Assembly (NCBI GenBank): GCA_019448215.1
Contig: CP080408.1
Coordinates: 2,852,001 to 2,916,000 of the forward strand
Length of the DNA: 64,000 nt
From: Thalassovita mediterranea
GTDB taxonomy: Bacteria; Pseudomonadota; Alphaproteobacteria; Caulobacterales; Hyphomonadaceae
Reading direction: 5' to 3'
Positions 39,088-48,266 of this stretch are shown here, in pieces. The notes under the pieces were generated by a model that worked only from the letters and a program-made list of their open reading frames with translations, did not search any database and was not told where the DNA came from. A program made the translations under genes and the position numbers. How positions within the stretch are numbered: position 1 is the first letter of the stretch; the number at the start of each line of letters is the position of its first letter.

Positions 39088-40590
39088 TTATGCCTTACCA
39101 AGCTTTTCCAATGCCTCTGGCGCGAGCGCCTTGATGGCGTTCAGGAGCAGATGAAGGTCAGTTTCGCGTGTGCGGTGATTTGTGATGTTCACCCGAATGG
39201 CCAGTTTGCCGTTTACCCGCGTTGTCGAAGGTGCTGCAGCACCCGTCTCCTGTAGCCTGATGACGATTTCCTCGTTCAACGCGTCGAGGTCGGCATCAGA
39301 CAGATCCTCGGCCACGTAGCGGAAGCAGCAGATAGACGTCTCAATAGGTGCCAGTCGTTCGAATGAGGGGGCGGCATCGACGAGAGCGGCCAGCGTGCGG
39401 ACAAGCTGGCAATTGCCAGAGATGGCGGCGCCCAGTCGCTCTGGGCCAAACTCTGCAATATGTGCCCAGACCTTCAACGCCCGGAAGCCCCGCGAGAGCT
39501 CCGGTCCGTACTCTACCGGCCACGGGTTTCCAGCAGCGAGGCCTCGCTCAGTCGCCTTCAGATAGTCCGGCCGTGTTGAGAAGGCTTGGCCGTGCAACGC
39601 CTCGTCCCGCACCAGAACGAAGCCCGCGTCATAGTTCACGTGCAGCCATTTATGGAAATCGAAAGCGATCGAGTCTGCCCTATCGATGCCGCGCAGCTTG
39701 GAGGCGACGTCTTCACTCAAAATCCCGGAAGCCGCAAACGCACCATCAATGTGGAACCAGAGACCTTCGGCCTCAGCGATATCCGCAATGCCGTTCAGCT
39801 CATCGATTGCACCTGTATTCACCGTACCGGCAGTCCCGATGATGGCGAAGGGAACAAGGCCCGCGGCCCGGTCCTCTGCGATGGCCGCCTTAAGCGCCGA
39901 AAGATCAATTTGGAACGCATCGTTCACCGGCACTTTGCGCAGCGCAGAAGTCCCAAGACCCAGAATATCCAGCGCGCGGGCATTGCATGCATGCGCCTCT
40001 GCCGAACTGTAGGCGACGAGCTTCGAGCCACCGACTCCAGCCTCTCGAGACGCAAAGCCAAGCGCCGCGTCCCGCGCCACCTTCAGGGCAACGACTGTCG
40101 CCATGGACGTTCCAGTTACCACTAGGCCGCTCGCCGTCTTCGGAAAGCCAAACTGCTGAGCGACCCAGTCGGACAGCGCGCGCTCCACTCTCAGGCCAAC
40201 ATGATCGCGCCCGCCACAATTGGCGTTGATTGCAGCTTCGATCATTGAGGGCAGCAGGCCAAACGGCGTGCCGCTACCATGCACCCAGCCGAGGAAGCGC
40301 GGATGCGTATTTCCAACCCCGTAAGGCAAGAGCGACGCCAGCGCCGCGTCCACTCCTTCTGGCCCGAGGGGCGAAGCGCCTAGGGCCCTCTCAATCTGCG
40401 CGTCCACGCTCTCAGGCACGGGCGTCCAGACCCTTCCGGTCCCGGCCTGCTCAAGCTTGTCCAGCGCACGGTCCAACGTCTCATGAGCCCGGCGCCTGAA
40501 ATCAGTCCAGTCCTCAGGTTCAAGGGAGGCTTTTGCGTGAAAGTCGGTCAAATCATCATCCATGGATTGGAATGGGACGAAGCCACTCAC
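39088..40590 (-). CDS. PLP-dependent group II amino acid decarboxylase
   Basis: The 500-residue enzyme belongs to the aromatic-amino-acid/glutamate decarboxylase family. The PLP Lys is in DFHKWLHVNYDAGFVL, and the N-terminal landmark is HPRFLGWVHGSGTP. The substrate could be an aromatic amino acid, histidine or glutamate and cannot be decided. The GTG at 40590 is preceded by AGAGACGA; an ATG at 40563 (MDDDLTDF) is the alternative. It follows the MATE gene by 6 bases on the same strand. Confidence 0.88.
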   Translation of the reverse strand: MSGFVPFQSMDDDLTDFHAKASLEPEDWTDFRRRAHETLDRALDKLEQAGTGRVWTPVPESVDAQIERALGASPLGPEGVDAALASLLPYGVGNTHPRFLGWVHGSGTPFGLLPSMIEAAINANCGGRDHVGLRVERALSDWVAQQFGFPKTASGLVVTGTSMATVVALKVARDAALGFASREAGVGGSKLVAYSSAEAHACNARALDILGLGTSALRKVPVNDAFQIDLSALKAAIAEDRAAGLVPFAIIGTAGTVNTGAIDELNGIADIAEAEGLWFHIDGAFAASGILSEDVASKLRGIDRADSIAFDFHKWLHVNYDAGFVLVRDEALHGQAFSTRPDYLKATERGLAAGNPWPVEYGPELSRGFRALKVWAHIAEFGPERLGAAISGNCQLVRTLAALVDAAPSFERLAPIETSICCFRYVAEDLSDADLDALNEEIVIRLQETGAAAPSTTRVNGKLAIRVNITNHRTRETDLHLLLNAIKALAPEALEKLGKA

Positions 40591-40596
40591 TCGTCT

Positions 40597-41964
40597 CTAG
40601 TCGCTCTCATAGCAATCAGGTGATGTGCCGCGGTCCGCATCAAGTTCTTTCAGCTCATGCCGCCGGATAATGAAAAGACCGATCAGTCCGGACACTGCGT
40701 TGGCTATGAAGGTCGCAATCGCAAGGCCCAGGAACCCACCGGTCAGGACGCCGATCCAGGCACCGCTCGCCAGCAAGCCGATCGCCCGGCCCGCCCCGAT
40801 AAATAGGCCGCTCACCGAACGCCCGAGACCGTTGAGCGCCGCCGTCAGCGAAATGATGACCCCATAGCCTGCATAGGACAGCGGAACGATAGCGAGGTAG
40901 AGCGCGGCCACCTCTCGTGTCGCCTCAGACTCGGTGAAGAAGGAAACGAGCCACTCACCCCCGAAATAGAAGAAAACGGCGAGAACGACTGCCCACACAA
41001 TGGAGACCTGCGCGGAGAACCAGAGGCTTTCGCGTGAACGCTCTGTTTTACCAGCGCCGCTATTCTGTCCGATAAATGGCGCTGAGGCCGCAGACAGGGC
41101 GAGCAGAGGAACGACTGAGAAAGACTGGATCTTCGTCACGAGACCGAAAGCGGCGACTTCTGCAGAACCAATCGTTGAAACAGCTGCCGTGGCAATCGAA
41201 AGGGCAATCGGATTAACCGAAGTAGAGAGCGAGGCCGGCAAACCAATGCGGGCCACCTGCTGCCAGCGAGCAAGCCCTCTTTTCAACGACCCGATTGAGG
41301 CTGCGAGCAAATCTTTTCGCCAAAGCAGATAGAACGCACCGATCGTGGACACACCTCGCGCCGTGATTGTTGCGACGGCTGCACCTTGCATCCCGAATTC
41401 GGGGACCGGGCCGAGTCCGAAAATGAAAACTGGATTGATCGCAATGTTCAGCACCGCGATCGAGCTCATCAGGATTGCCGGGCTTACTCCATCTCCCGTC
41501 GCGCGCAGCAATCCATTGGTTGCGACCGGGACGACGAGGAAAACTACGCCCGCGAACCATATCATCATGAAGGCCTTGGCATCTTCATGGATCTGCCCCT
41601 CAGCACCGAGAAGGCTAAGGATCGGCCCTATAAAGAGAAATCCGAAGACAGACAGCGCAACGGAAATGATGACCGCCATGCCGATAGCGCCTGTCGTGAG
41701 CTCTGCCTGTTCTTCGATTGACGCGTCGGCGCCGATCATTCGGGAAAGGACAGATGAGGCACCCGCGCTGAGACCGATGGCCAGGCTGATCAGTGTCATC
41801 ACAATCGGAAAGGTGTAGGAGATCGCCGCCAGCTTCTCCTCACCAAGCTGCCCGACAAAATAGGCATCGGAAACGCCGATCGCTTTCACGGCCAGAACGC
41901 CCGATATCATCGGAATCCAGATCTTCGAAAAGGATGCGCGCACGGAGCCGTCGGTAAGTTGCAA
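40597..41964 (-). CDS. MATE family multidrug/sodium exporter
   Basis: The transporter has twelve helices in two similar halves and exports cationic compounds against H+ or Na+. From a TTG at 41964, preceded by AAAGGCAGG, the protein is 455 residues, the normal MATE size; the longer reading frame contains a 93-residue N-terminus without family character that overlaps trmFO on the other strand. Visible landmarks are ISYTFPIVMTLISLAIGLSAGASSVLSRMIGA and LRATGDGVSPAILM. Substrates are unknown. Confidence 0.88.
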   Translation of the reverse strand: MQLTDGSVRASFSKIWIPMISGVLAVKAIGVSDAYFVGQLGEEKLAAISYTFPIVMTLISLAIGLSAGASSVLSRMIGADASIEEQAELTTGAIGMAVIISVALSVFGFLFIGPILSLLGAEGQIHEDAKAFMMIWFAGVVFLVVPVATNGLLRATGDGVSPAILMSSIAVLNIAINPVFIFGLGPVPEFGMQGAAVATITARGVSTIGAFYLLWRKDLLAASIGSLKRGLARWQQVARIGLPASLSTSVNPIALSIATAAVSTIGSAEVAAFGLVTKIQSFSVVPLLALSAASAPFIGQNSGAGKTERSRESLWFSAQVSIVWAVVLAVFFYFGGEWLVSFFTESEATREVAALYLAIVPLSYAGYGVIISLTAALNGLGRSVSGLFIGAGRAIGLLASGAWIGVLTGGFLGLAIATFIANAVSGLIGLFIIRRHELKELDADRGTSPDCYESD

Positions 41965-42103
41965 GAGCCTGCCTTTCGAACGTCGTTTCGGCCTGCAGCG
42001 ACCGGCAGGCACCGCAGCGGAGCTATGACGCCGCGCTGCCGCGTCCAGCGATGATGCCCGCGTCAGCTTGACCTTGCGGCCATGAAGCAGCACATCGCGG
42101 GAC

Positions 42104-43516
42104 ATGAGCATCAAACCGATCCACATCATTGGCGGCGGCATGGCCGGGTCCGAAGCGGCCTGGCAGGCTGCGAATATGGGTGTCCCCGTCATCATCCATG
42201 AGATGCGCGGCGTACGCGGCACCGAAGCACACCAGACTGACAAGCTGGCAGAACTCGTCTGCTCGAACTCTTTCCGGTCGGACGATCACACCTCGAACGC
42301 GGTCGGTGTCCTTCACGAGGAGATGCGCCGCGCCAATGGCCTGATCATCACCAAGGGCGGCGAGCACTCTGTGCCGGCCGGCAGCGCGCTGGCGGTCGAC
42401 CGTGAAGGTTTCTCTGAAGACGTCACCGCGACGCTCGAATCCCACCCCAACATCACGATCGTACGCGAAGCTATCGACGACATCCCGCCCGAAGACTGGG
42501 ACAGCGTCATCATCGCGACGGGTCCGCTCACCTCGATCAAGCTCGCAGAAGCCATCCGCGCACATACGGGGGAGGAAGATCTCGCCTTCTTCGACGCCAT
42601 CGCACCCATCGTCTATTTCGACAGCATCGACATGAACAAGGCGTGGCGCCAGAGCCGTTACGACAAGCCCGGCCCGCACGGGGAAAAAGCCGCCTACATC
42701 AACTGCGGGATGAATGAGGAGCAGTATAACGCCTTCATCGACGCGCTAATCGCTGGTGAGAAAACCGAGTTCAAGGACTGGGAAAAAGACACGCCATACT
42801 TTGAGGGCTGTCTTCCGATCGAAGTCATGGCCGAACGCGGCCGCGAAACGCTGCGTTTCGGCCCGATGAAGCCGGTTGGTCTGACCAATCCGCACGATCC
42901 GGACGTGAAATCCTATGCTGTCGTCCAGCTCCGCCAGGACAATGCGCTCGGCACGCTCTGGAACATGGTCGGTTTCCAGACAAAGCTGAAGTACGGCGCG
43001 CAGGCGGACATCTTCCGGATGATCCCGGGGCTGGAAAACGCCCAGTTCGCCCGCCTCGGCGGCATTCACCGCAACACCTTCCTCAATTCTCCAAAGCTGC
43101 TCGACAGCCAGCTGCGCATGAAATCGATGCCACGCCTTCGCTTCGCCGGACAGGTGACAGGCGTTGAAGGCTATGTCGAAAGCGCCGCCATGGGCCTGCT
43201 GGCTGGCAGGTTCGCTGCCGCAGAGCGGCTCGGCCAAGAGCTCGCGCCGCCACCACCAACGACTGCGCTCGGCGCTCTTGTAGGTCACATCACGGGCGGC
43301 CACCTTGAGGGCAAGCAGAGCTTCCAGCCGATGAACATCAATTTCGGCCTCTTCCCTGACCCGGACCCTGAAACCATCCCGAAAAAGGATGAGGAAGGCC
43401 GACGCCTGCGCGGCAAGGCCAAGGGCCGCGCCAAGAAGGGCGTGCAGGCCGTTCGCGCGCTGCAGGATATCGACGCCTGGCTGGCAGCTCAGCGAGAGCC
43501 GGTTGCGGCCGAGTAG
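42104..43516 (+). CDS. trmFO: tRNA uracil-54 methyltransferase, folate/FAD-dependent
   Basis: TrmFO makes 5-methyluridine at tRNA position 54 with methylenetetrahydrofolate and FAD. The 470-residue protein opens with the FAD-binding loop [18 protein letters not shown] and continues with [30 protein letters not shown], a TrmFO signature. The C-terminus is a basic (KAKGRAKKG) extension. The start is divergent from the MATE gene, 140 bases away. TrmFO replaces TrmA in many bacteria outside the Gammaproteobacteria. Confidence 0.97.
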   Translation: MSIKPIHIIGGGMAGSEAAWQAANMGVPVIIHEMRGVRGTEAHQTDKLAELVCSNSFRSDDHTSNAVGVLHEEMRRANGLIITKGGEHSVPAGSALAVDREGFSEDVTATLESHPNITIVREAIDDIPPEDWDSVIIATGPLTSIKLAEAIRAHTGEEDLAFFDAIAPIVYFDSIDMNKAWRQSRYDKPGPHGEKAAYINCGMNEEQYNAFIDALIAGEKTEFKDWEKDTPYFEGCLPIEVMAERGRETLRFGPMKPVGLTNPHDPDVKSYAVVQLRQDNALGTLWNMVGFQTKLKYGAQADIFRMIPGLENAQFARLGGIHRNTFLNSPKLLDSQLRMKSMPRLRFAGQVTGVEGYVESAAMGLLAGRFAAAERLGQELAPPPPTTALGALVGHITGGHLEGKQSFQPMNINFGLFPDPDPETIPKKDEEGRRLRGKAKGRAKKGVQAVRALQDIDAWLAAQREPVAAE

Positions 43517-43522
43517 CCTGCC

Positions 43523-44497
43523 ATGCGGGTTCTGCTGACCGGGTCTTCTGGCTGGCTGGGCCGCTACCTCGCGCCCTTGCTTGAGAGAAGCGGCCACAAG
43601 GTCACCGGCCTCGACGTCGCACCGGGAGCGTACACCAGCGAGATCGGCACGATCGCCGACCGGCCTTTCGTAAACCGCGTCATTTCAGATCACGGGATCG
43701 AAGCGATCATACATGCTGGCGGCCTTCACAAGCCGGACATTGCACGCTTCCCGAGACAGGCCTTCATCGACGTCAATGTAACGGGTACGCTGAACCTGCT
43801 CGAAGCCGCCGCTGCTGCTGGCCACGAACGATTGGTCTTCACCTCGACGACGTCCCTGATGATCTCGCAGGCGATCCGCTCAGAATTGAGCGATCAGGCG
43901 ACATGGCTGGATGAAAGCCACGCCCCGCTTGCGCCGCGTAATATCTATGGCGTCACCAAGCTCGCGGCCGAAAACCTTTGTCGTGAGGTCCATCAGCAGA
44001 CAGGGCTCGCCTGCCTGGTCCTTCGCACATCCCGCTTCTTCCCCGAAGAAGACGACACGCTGACCGACCCGCCGCCCGAAAACCTGAAAGCAAACGAATT
44101 TCTGAACCGCCGGCTGACGGTCGAGGACGCGGCCCGTGCACATCTGGCCGCGCTTGAGAAAGCGCCGGACATCGGCTTCGGCGTCTATATTGTCTCTGCC
44201 CCGACACCTTTCTCGCGGCAGGATTGCGCGGCCCTGAAAGCCGCAGCACCAGACGTCATTGCTCATTACTTTCCTGACGCAGCTGATCTCTATACCGCGC
44301 GCGGCTGGAAGCTGCCCACCTCAATTGGCCGGGTGTACGACGCATCTGCGTTTCAGCGCGACCTTGGCTTCAAGTTCCAGACAGACTTTGCGGCCATGCT
44401 CAATGCTCTTCGCCGAGGCGAGGACCTGCCCTTCGCCCACGATGCCGCCTATCCATCGCCAAGCGTCGAGGGCGCTGATCTGATCTGGCGAGACTGA
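43523..44497 (+). CDS. NAD-dependent epimerase/dehydratase family protein
   Basis: The 324-residue extended SDR has the NAD-binding GSSGWLGRYLAPLLE at residues 7-21, a catalytic YxxxK at about residues 138-142 (NIYGVTKLAAENL) and the usual beta-alpha Rossmann pattern. It is probably a sugar-nucleotide epimerase or a 3-beta-hydroxysteroid dehydrogenase-like enzyme; the substrate is unknown. It starts 6 bases after trmFO, and a methyltransferase gene follows 16 bases downstream, so these three may share a transcript. Confidence 0.9.
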   Translation: MRVLLTGSSGWLGRYLAPLLERSGHKVTGLDVAPGAYTSEIGTIADRPFVNRVISDHGIEAIIHAGGLHKPDIARFPRQAFIDVNVTGTLNLLEAAAAAGHERLVFTSTTSLMISQAIRSELSDQATWLDESHAPLAPRNIYGVTKLAAENLCREVHQQTGLACLVLRTSRFFPEEDDTLTDPPPENLKANEFLNRRLTVEDAARAHLAALEKAPDIGFGVYIVSAPTPFSRQDCAALKAAAPDVIAHYFPDAADLYTARGWKLPTSIGRVYDASAFQRDLGFKFQTDFAAMLNALRRGEDLPFAHDAAYPSPSVEGADLIWRD

Positions 44498-44513
44498 TCC
44501 GAAAAGCAGTGCT

Positions 44514-45257
44514 ATGAGCGCGGCCATGACAGCGCTCTATGACACCATCGGCGTCGACTACGCCCAGCTTCGCAAGCCCGATCTGCGGATTGCGCGCCAG
44601 ATACATGCCGCACTTGGTGACGCCCGAACTATCCTGAATGTCGGCGCAGGAAGCGGCTCATACGAACCGCAAGGGCGCGAGCTGACAGCGATTGAGCCTT
44701 CGGCAGAAATGATCGCCCAGCGCCCGCTTTCTGATGCGGTCGCGATACAAGGCTCAGCCGAGGCCCTCCCCTTCACCGACAAGAGCTTCGACGCCTCGAT
44801 GGCCGTACTAACGATCCATCACTGGAGCGATCAGGCGAAGGGCTGCGCCGAGATGCGCCGGGTCACGCGCGGTCCAGCAGTCTTCCTGACCTTCGATGCT
44901 GGCCATAAGGATTTCTGGCTGTTCGATTATTTCCCGGCCCTGCTCACCCTCGATGAAGCCGCCATGCCGCCAATGGAGCGGTACTCCAATTGGCTGGGCG
45001 AAGTCGTGATTGACCCTGTCCCCATCCCCCATGACTGCACTGACGGGTTTCTCGCCGCCTATTGGAGACGGCCTGCCGCCTATCTCGATGAACGCATCCG
45101 CCGGGCCATGTCCTCCTTCTGGAAGATCGGCGATGTGTCCGAAGGGCTGTCCCGGCTCGAGAGCGACCTTAAGGACGGCATCTGGGACGCGCGGTTCGGG
45201 CATCTGGTGAAACTGGACGCACTCGATTGCGGCTACCGGCTGGTGCGGACGGTGTGA
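44514..45257 (+). CDS. class I SAM-dependent methyltransferase
   Basis: The 247-residue protein has the SAM-binding motif LNVGAGSGSYE (about residues 41-51), the acidic second-strand residue in IEPSAEMI, and the AVLTIHHW stretch typical of UbiE/BioC-type methyltransferases. The acceptor is unknown. An ATG 12 bases inside (MTALYDTIG) is an alternative start. It follows the epimerase on the same strand; no ubiquinone, menaquinone or biotin genes are adjacent to guide assignment. Confidence 0.88.
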   Translation: MSAAMTALYDTIGVDYAQLRKPDLRIARQIHAALGDARTILNVGAGSGSYEPQGRELTAIEPSAEMIAQRPLSDAVAIQGSAEALPFTDKSFDASMAVLTIHHWSDQAKGCAEMRRVTRGPAVFLTFDAGHKDFWLFDYFPALLTLDEAAMPPMERYSNWLGEVVIDPVPIPHDCTDGFLAAYWRRPAAYLDERIRRAMSSFWKIGDVSEGLSRLESDLKDGIWDARFGHLVKLDALDCGYRLVRTV

Positions 45258-45318
45258 GCCAAAAAGAAGACTTCTAACGTCGCAATTTTCTTTCTGGCGT
45301 CCCGTGACGTCGCTACCG

Positions 45319-45927
45319 CTAACCGATCGCCGCCTTTGCGCGCTCGCGCCACTTGCCAATATTCTCGAACTCTTCGTGCGGCTTCCACTTCATCACGCCA
45401 GCAAACCCGGTGAAACAATAGAGCGTGATGTCGGCGATCGAGAAGCGTCCAGCAGCAAGGAAGTCATTCTCTGCCAGATGGGCGTCGATACGTTTTGCCA
45501 TCGCACGTGCACCCTTTTCAGCCTTCGCGCCAGCCTCGGGAAGTTGAGGCACTTCAAGCGGCGCCATGGCCGGATGGGTGTTGCGGAACCAGGTCGCAAA
45601 CTGGATGAAGAGCATCAGCTCGACGCGCCGGTCCCACATCTCGATCAGCGCTTTCTCCTTCGGGTCGGCGCCCATCAGGTTCGGCTCCGGAAAGATGCCT
45701 TCGAAATAGGTGCAGATGGCGCGGCTCTCGGTGAGCGTGGTCCCATCGTCCAGCACAAGCGACGGCACCTGCGAGAAGGGGGACACTTTCCGATAGTCTT
45801 CAGTCTTGTGCTCCTGCTTCATGATCGAGATCTCCTCGACCTCGACATCACCAAGCTTGCCCTTGGCTTTCAGAAAGTTTGTGACGCGTTCGGGGTTCGG
45901 CGCTTGCGGGCTGTGATAAAGCTTCAT
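45319..45927 (-). CDS. glutathione S-transferase
   Basis: The 202-residue cytosolic protein has the thioredoxin-fold N-terminal domain (MKLYHSPQAPNPERVTNFLK, with a substrate-loop LTESRAICTYFE at about 67-78) and the all-helical C-terminal domain (about 90-200). The length matches small bacterial GSTs. GAGGAGG precedes the ATG. It conjugates or isomerises electrophiles with glutathione; the substrate is unknown. It is convergent with the methyltransferase gene. Confidence 0.93.
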   Translation of the reverse strand: MKLYHSPQAPNPERVTNFLKAKGKLGDVEVEEISIMKQEHKTEDYRKVSPFSQVPSLVLDDGTTLTESRAICTYFEGIFPEPNLMGADPKEKALIEMWDRRVELMLFIQFATWFRNTHPAMAPLEVPQLPEAGAKAEKGARAMAKRIDAHLAENDFLAAGRFSIADITLYCFTGFAGVMKWKPHEEFENIGKWRERAKAAIG

Positions 45928-46032
45928 GGGTTTCCTCCTCGATTTGCCGAGAGGTGTAGCGCGCTAGAGACGGCGTGCGAAGCCTTCCGTGGCGAAGGAA
46001 GCTTGGCAAACTGAACGGCTCACCCACGCAAG

Positions 46033-46124
46033 CCGCCTCCCCAGCGAAAGCTGGGGTCCATGGCGGCTGGCCATATACGTGGACACCCAGCCGCCATAGG
46101 TCCCAGCTTTCGCTGGGAGGTCGG
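46033..46124. repeat. palindromic intergenic repeat, copy A
   Basis: Two long arms (about 46038-46070 and 46087-46118) are near-perfect inverted copies, and each arm itself holds a CCAGCG-AAAG-CTGG mini-hairpin. It sits between the GST gene and the TonB-receptor stop. A related copy lies at 53424-53512. This type resembles the short palindromic repeats known in many alphaproteobacterial genomes; it is non-coding and may mark a transcript end. Confidence 0.85.
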
Positions 46125-46140
46125 GAAAAGGACTAGTCGG

Positions 46141-48186
46141 CTAGTTAAACCGCTTCCTGACCCCAAACGTCGCGTTCAGCGGCTCACCCGGAAAATAGCG
46201 ATTGGCCCCGAAAGCAAGATCAGCCCGGTCAGCATAATTGACGTCAAACAGATTCCGAACAATCACGAAGCCTTCGAGCGTCTCGCTAAAGGCGTAGGAT
46301 GCCCGCGCATGTGTTGACGTATGCCCTGGATAGGTCTGCGTATTGCCCGGATCGACATAGTACTCACCGATATACTCAGCCGAGAGACTAGCCTCAAACC
46401 GCTCTGTGGGGTGCCACGTCACGCGGATATCGCCAAGCCAGTTCGGCGCCGTGTCCACCTCATTGCCATCGCGGATCACTTCGGAGCCCGCAGCCACAAT
46501 GCGGTCGAATGTATAGGTGTGCTCGGCATAGCTTGCCGTTCCCGATATGGTGAACGCATCGTTCACCAACCAGTTTGCCTGTGCCTCGACGCCGGTGTGG
46601 CGGGTTGATCCGTTCGTTACATTCAGCCCGTCGGAATCGCGGAAAAAGAAGTTCTCTTTCTCGGCATGGTACGCCGCGATATCAAAGAACATGTCTCCAC
46701 CGAGCGCCGTGCCGCGAAGGCCAATTTCAAAACTGTCCATCGTCTCGACCTCGGCTTCGGCAATGCCTTGCTGGCTTTGCAGACGGTAGAGATCAGATGC
46801 CTGTGGTGCCCGCTCGCCGCGCGAATAGTTGGCGTAATAACTGATAGATCCATCTCCCGGAGCCCAGATCGCACCGAGTTTTGGTGTCAGCAGGTCATAG
46901 CTGTCTTCACGGTTCGCTGGCACAAGGAACCGCCCATTTGGGCCGGGCGGCACGTCCGTCTCATAGTCGTAATCGTGCGTTTCACCGCGCAGCCCCGCGA
47001 GAATGGAAAGCTCGTTGGACACCACCCATTCGGCTTCGCTCCACAAGGCAAACACGGTCGTATCCACGGTGTAGTCGTAGTGCACACCAACCGGGAAGCG
47101 GCTATCGCCCGGGAAGAAGCCAAACGGCTCCAGCTGGGTTTCCTTTAGCCAGCCAGACGCAATGTCAGCATCAGCGCCGATGCGCAGTGTCACGGCGTCG
47201 CTAGCCGCAAACTCATACTTGGACTGAAGGCCGAAAGCATCATGCCCGTTCTCTTCGACACCGCCATTCGGCAGGAAGTGCTGGGCAAACTCCATCTCCT
47301 GCCAGCGATAGAATGGCGTCAGGGTCAGCTCACCGGGGCCAATTTCGCGTGAGAGGCGAATAGCGCCCATGGCCCATTGCGCATCGCGGTAAGCTTCCGG
47401 GTTCGGGTTTTGCGTCACAAGGTCATCATCGCGATAGGCCTTGTACCCTTCAATGAAGCCGCCGGTTTCCTGATTGAGATTCGACGCACTGACAAAGGCA
47501 AGGCCGTCCCAGCCGGCAGTATTGAACGCGTATTGCGCCGACAGTTTCTGCTGCTCGACGCCGGTAAAGTCCCGCCAGCCTGCATCGTCCTGCAGCGAGA
47601 GCGATACCCGCGCCGTGTCATCGAGATTGCCGGTGATGTCTGCCTTGTACCGGTTGAGCGTCGATCCGGAGAAGCGCGCATCGGCATAGGTGCCGGGCTG
47701 CGGCAGACCAAGGATCACATTGATCAGGCCATGCACCGCGTTCGAGCCATACTTGGCAGAACCAGGCCCCCGCACAATCTCGATTGCGTCTGCCACCTCG
47801 TGGTGGATTTCGAACAGGGAATTGACGTTGCCAAAGGCGGGCGAACGCGTCGGCACACCATTCTGCAGGATCAGGAAGCTTCCCTGCCCTGCGCCGCCCG
47901 TCAGTACAGGCGACCGAAGCGCGATCAGATGCTCCTGCCCCGAATTCATCTGCACGTTCACGCCCGGCAGCTCATTCAATATCTGTGCGGGGTGATCCGC
48001 GTTCACGGTGACGATGATCTCTTCATCGACTGTAGCGACACTGCCTGGCTGGCCCACCGTACGGTCGCCATAAACGAACACAGGTGAAAGCCGCTCCGCA
48101 CTGGGTACGCTCGATTGAACCTGCGCGCCCGCTAAAGGCGCAAGGGCAAGGCTGGCTGTTGTTGCAAGCAGGAGGCGTGACGGCAT
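46141..48186 (-). CDS. TonB-dependent outer-membrane receptor
   Basis: The precursor is 681 residues from the ATG at 48186, beginning with a signal peptide (MPSRLLLATTASLALAPLAGA-Q). It has a TonB box-like DEEIIVTV stretch, the plug domain (about 60-160, with LNELPGVNVQMNSGQEHLIALRSP and EIVRGPGSAKYGSNAVHGLINVIL) and a 22-strand barrel ending in the aromatic RKRFN. The length and barrel pattern are like nutrient and siderophore receptors. It lies 81 bases downstream of the NupC gene on the same strand, which suggests, but does not prove, nucleoside-related uptake. Confidence 0.93.
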   Translation of the reverse strand: MPSRLLLATTASLALAPLAGAQVQSSVPSAERLSPVFVYGDRTVGQPGSVATVDEEIIVTVNADHPAQILNELPGVNVQMNSGQEHLIALRSPVLTGGAGQGSFLILQNGVPTRSPAFGNVNSLFEIHHEVADAIEIVRGPGSAKYGSNAVHGLINVILGLPQPGTYADARFSGSTLNRYKADITGNLDDTARVSLSLQDDAGWRDFTGVEQQKLSAQYAFNTAGWDGLAFVSASNLNQETGGFIEGYKAYRDDDLVTQNPNPEAYRDAQWAMGAIRLSREIGPGELTLTPFYRWQEMEFAQHFLPNGGVEENGHDAFGLQSKYEFAASDAVTLRIGADADIASGWLKETQLEPFGFFPGDSRFPVGVHYDYTVDTTVFALWSEAEWVVSNELSILAGLRGETHDYDYETDVPPGPNGRFLVPANREDSYDLLTPKLGAIWAPGDGSISYYANYSRGERAPQASDLYRLQSQQGIAEAEVETMDSFEIGLRGTALGGDMFFDIAAYHAEKENFFFRDSDGLNVTNGSTRHTGVEAQANWLVNDAFTISGTASYAEHTYTFDRIVAAGSEVIRDGNEVDTAPNWLGDIRVTWHPTERFEASLSAEYIGEYYVDPGNTQTYPGHTSTHARASYAFSETLEGFVIVRNLFDVNYADRADLAFGANRYFPGEPLNATFGVRKRFN

Positions 48187-48225
48187 GGAAGAACCCGGAA
48201 GATCAATAAGAAACGAGTTCCAGAG

Positions 48226-48258
48226 TGTAGGTCGCAGGCCCATGCCTGACGACCCCAC
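48226..48258 (-). other. hairpin between nupC-like gene and TonB receptor
   Basis: A stem (48230-48239 with 48244-48254, one bulge) with a 4-base loop lies just after the NupC stop. On the minus strand no T-tract follows, so termination is doubtful. It may be a processing or attenuation hairpin within a two-gene transcript. Confidence 0.35.
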
Positions 48259-48266
48259 ACGCTGCG

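Noticed and set aside
41965-42243. N-terminal extension of the MATE exporter
   Set aside because: The extra 93 residues overlap trmFO on the opposite strand and have no MATE character; the TTG start with AAAGGCAGG gives a normal length.
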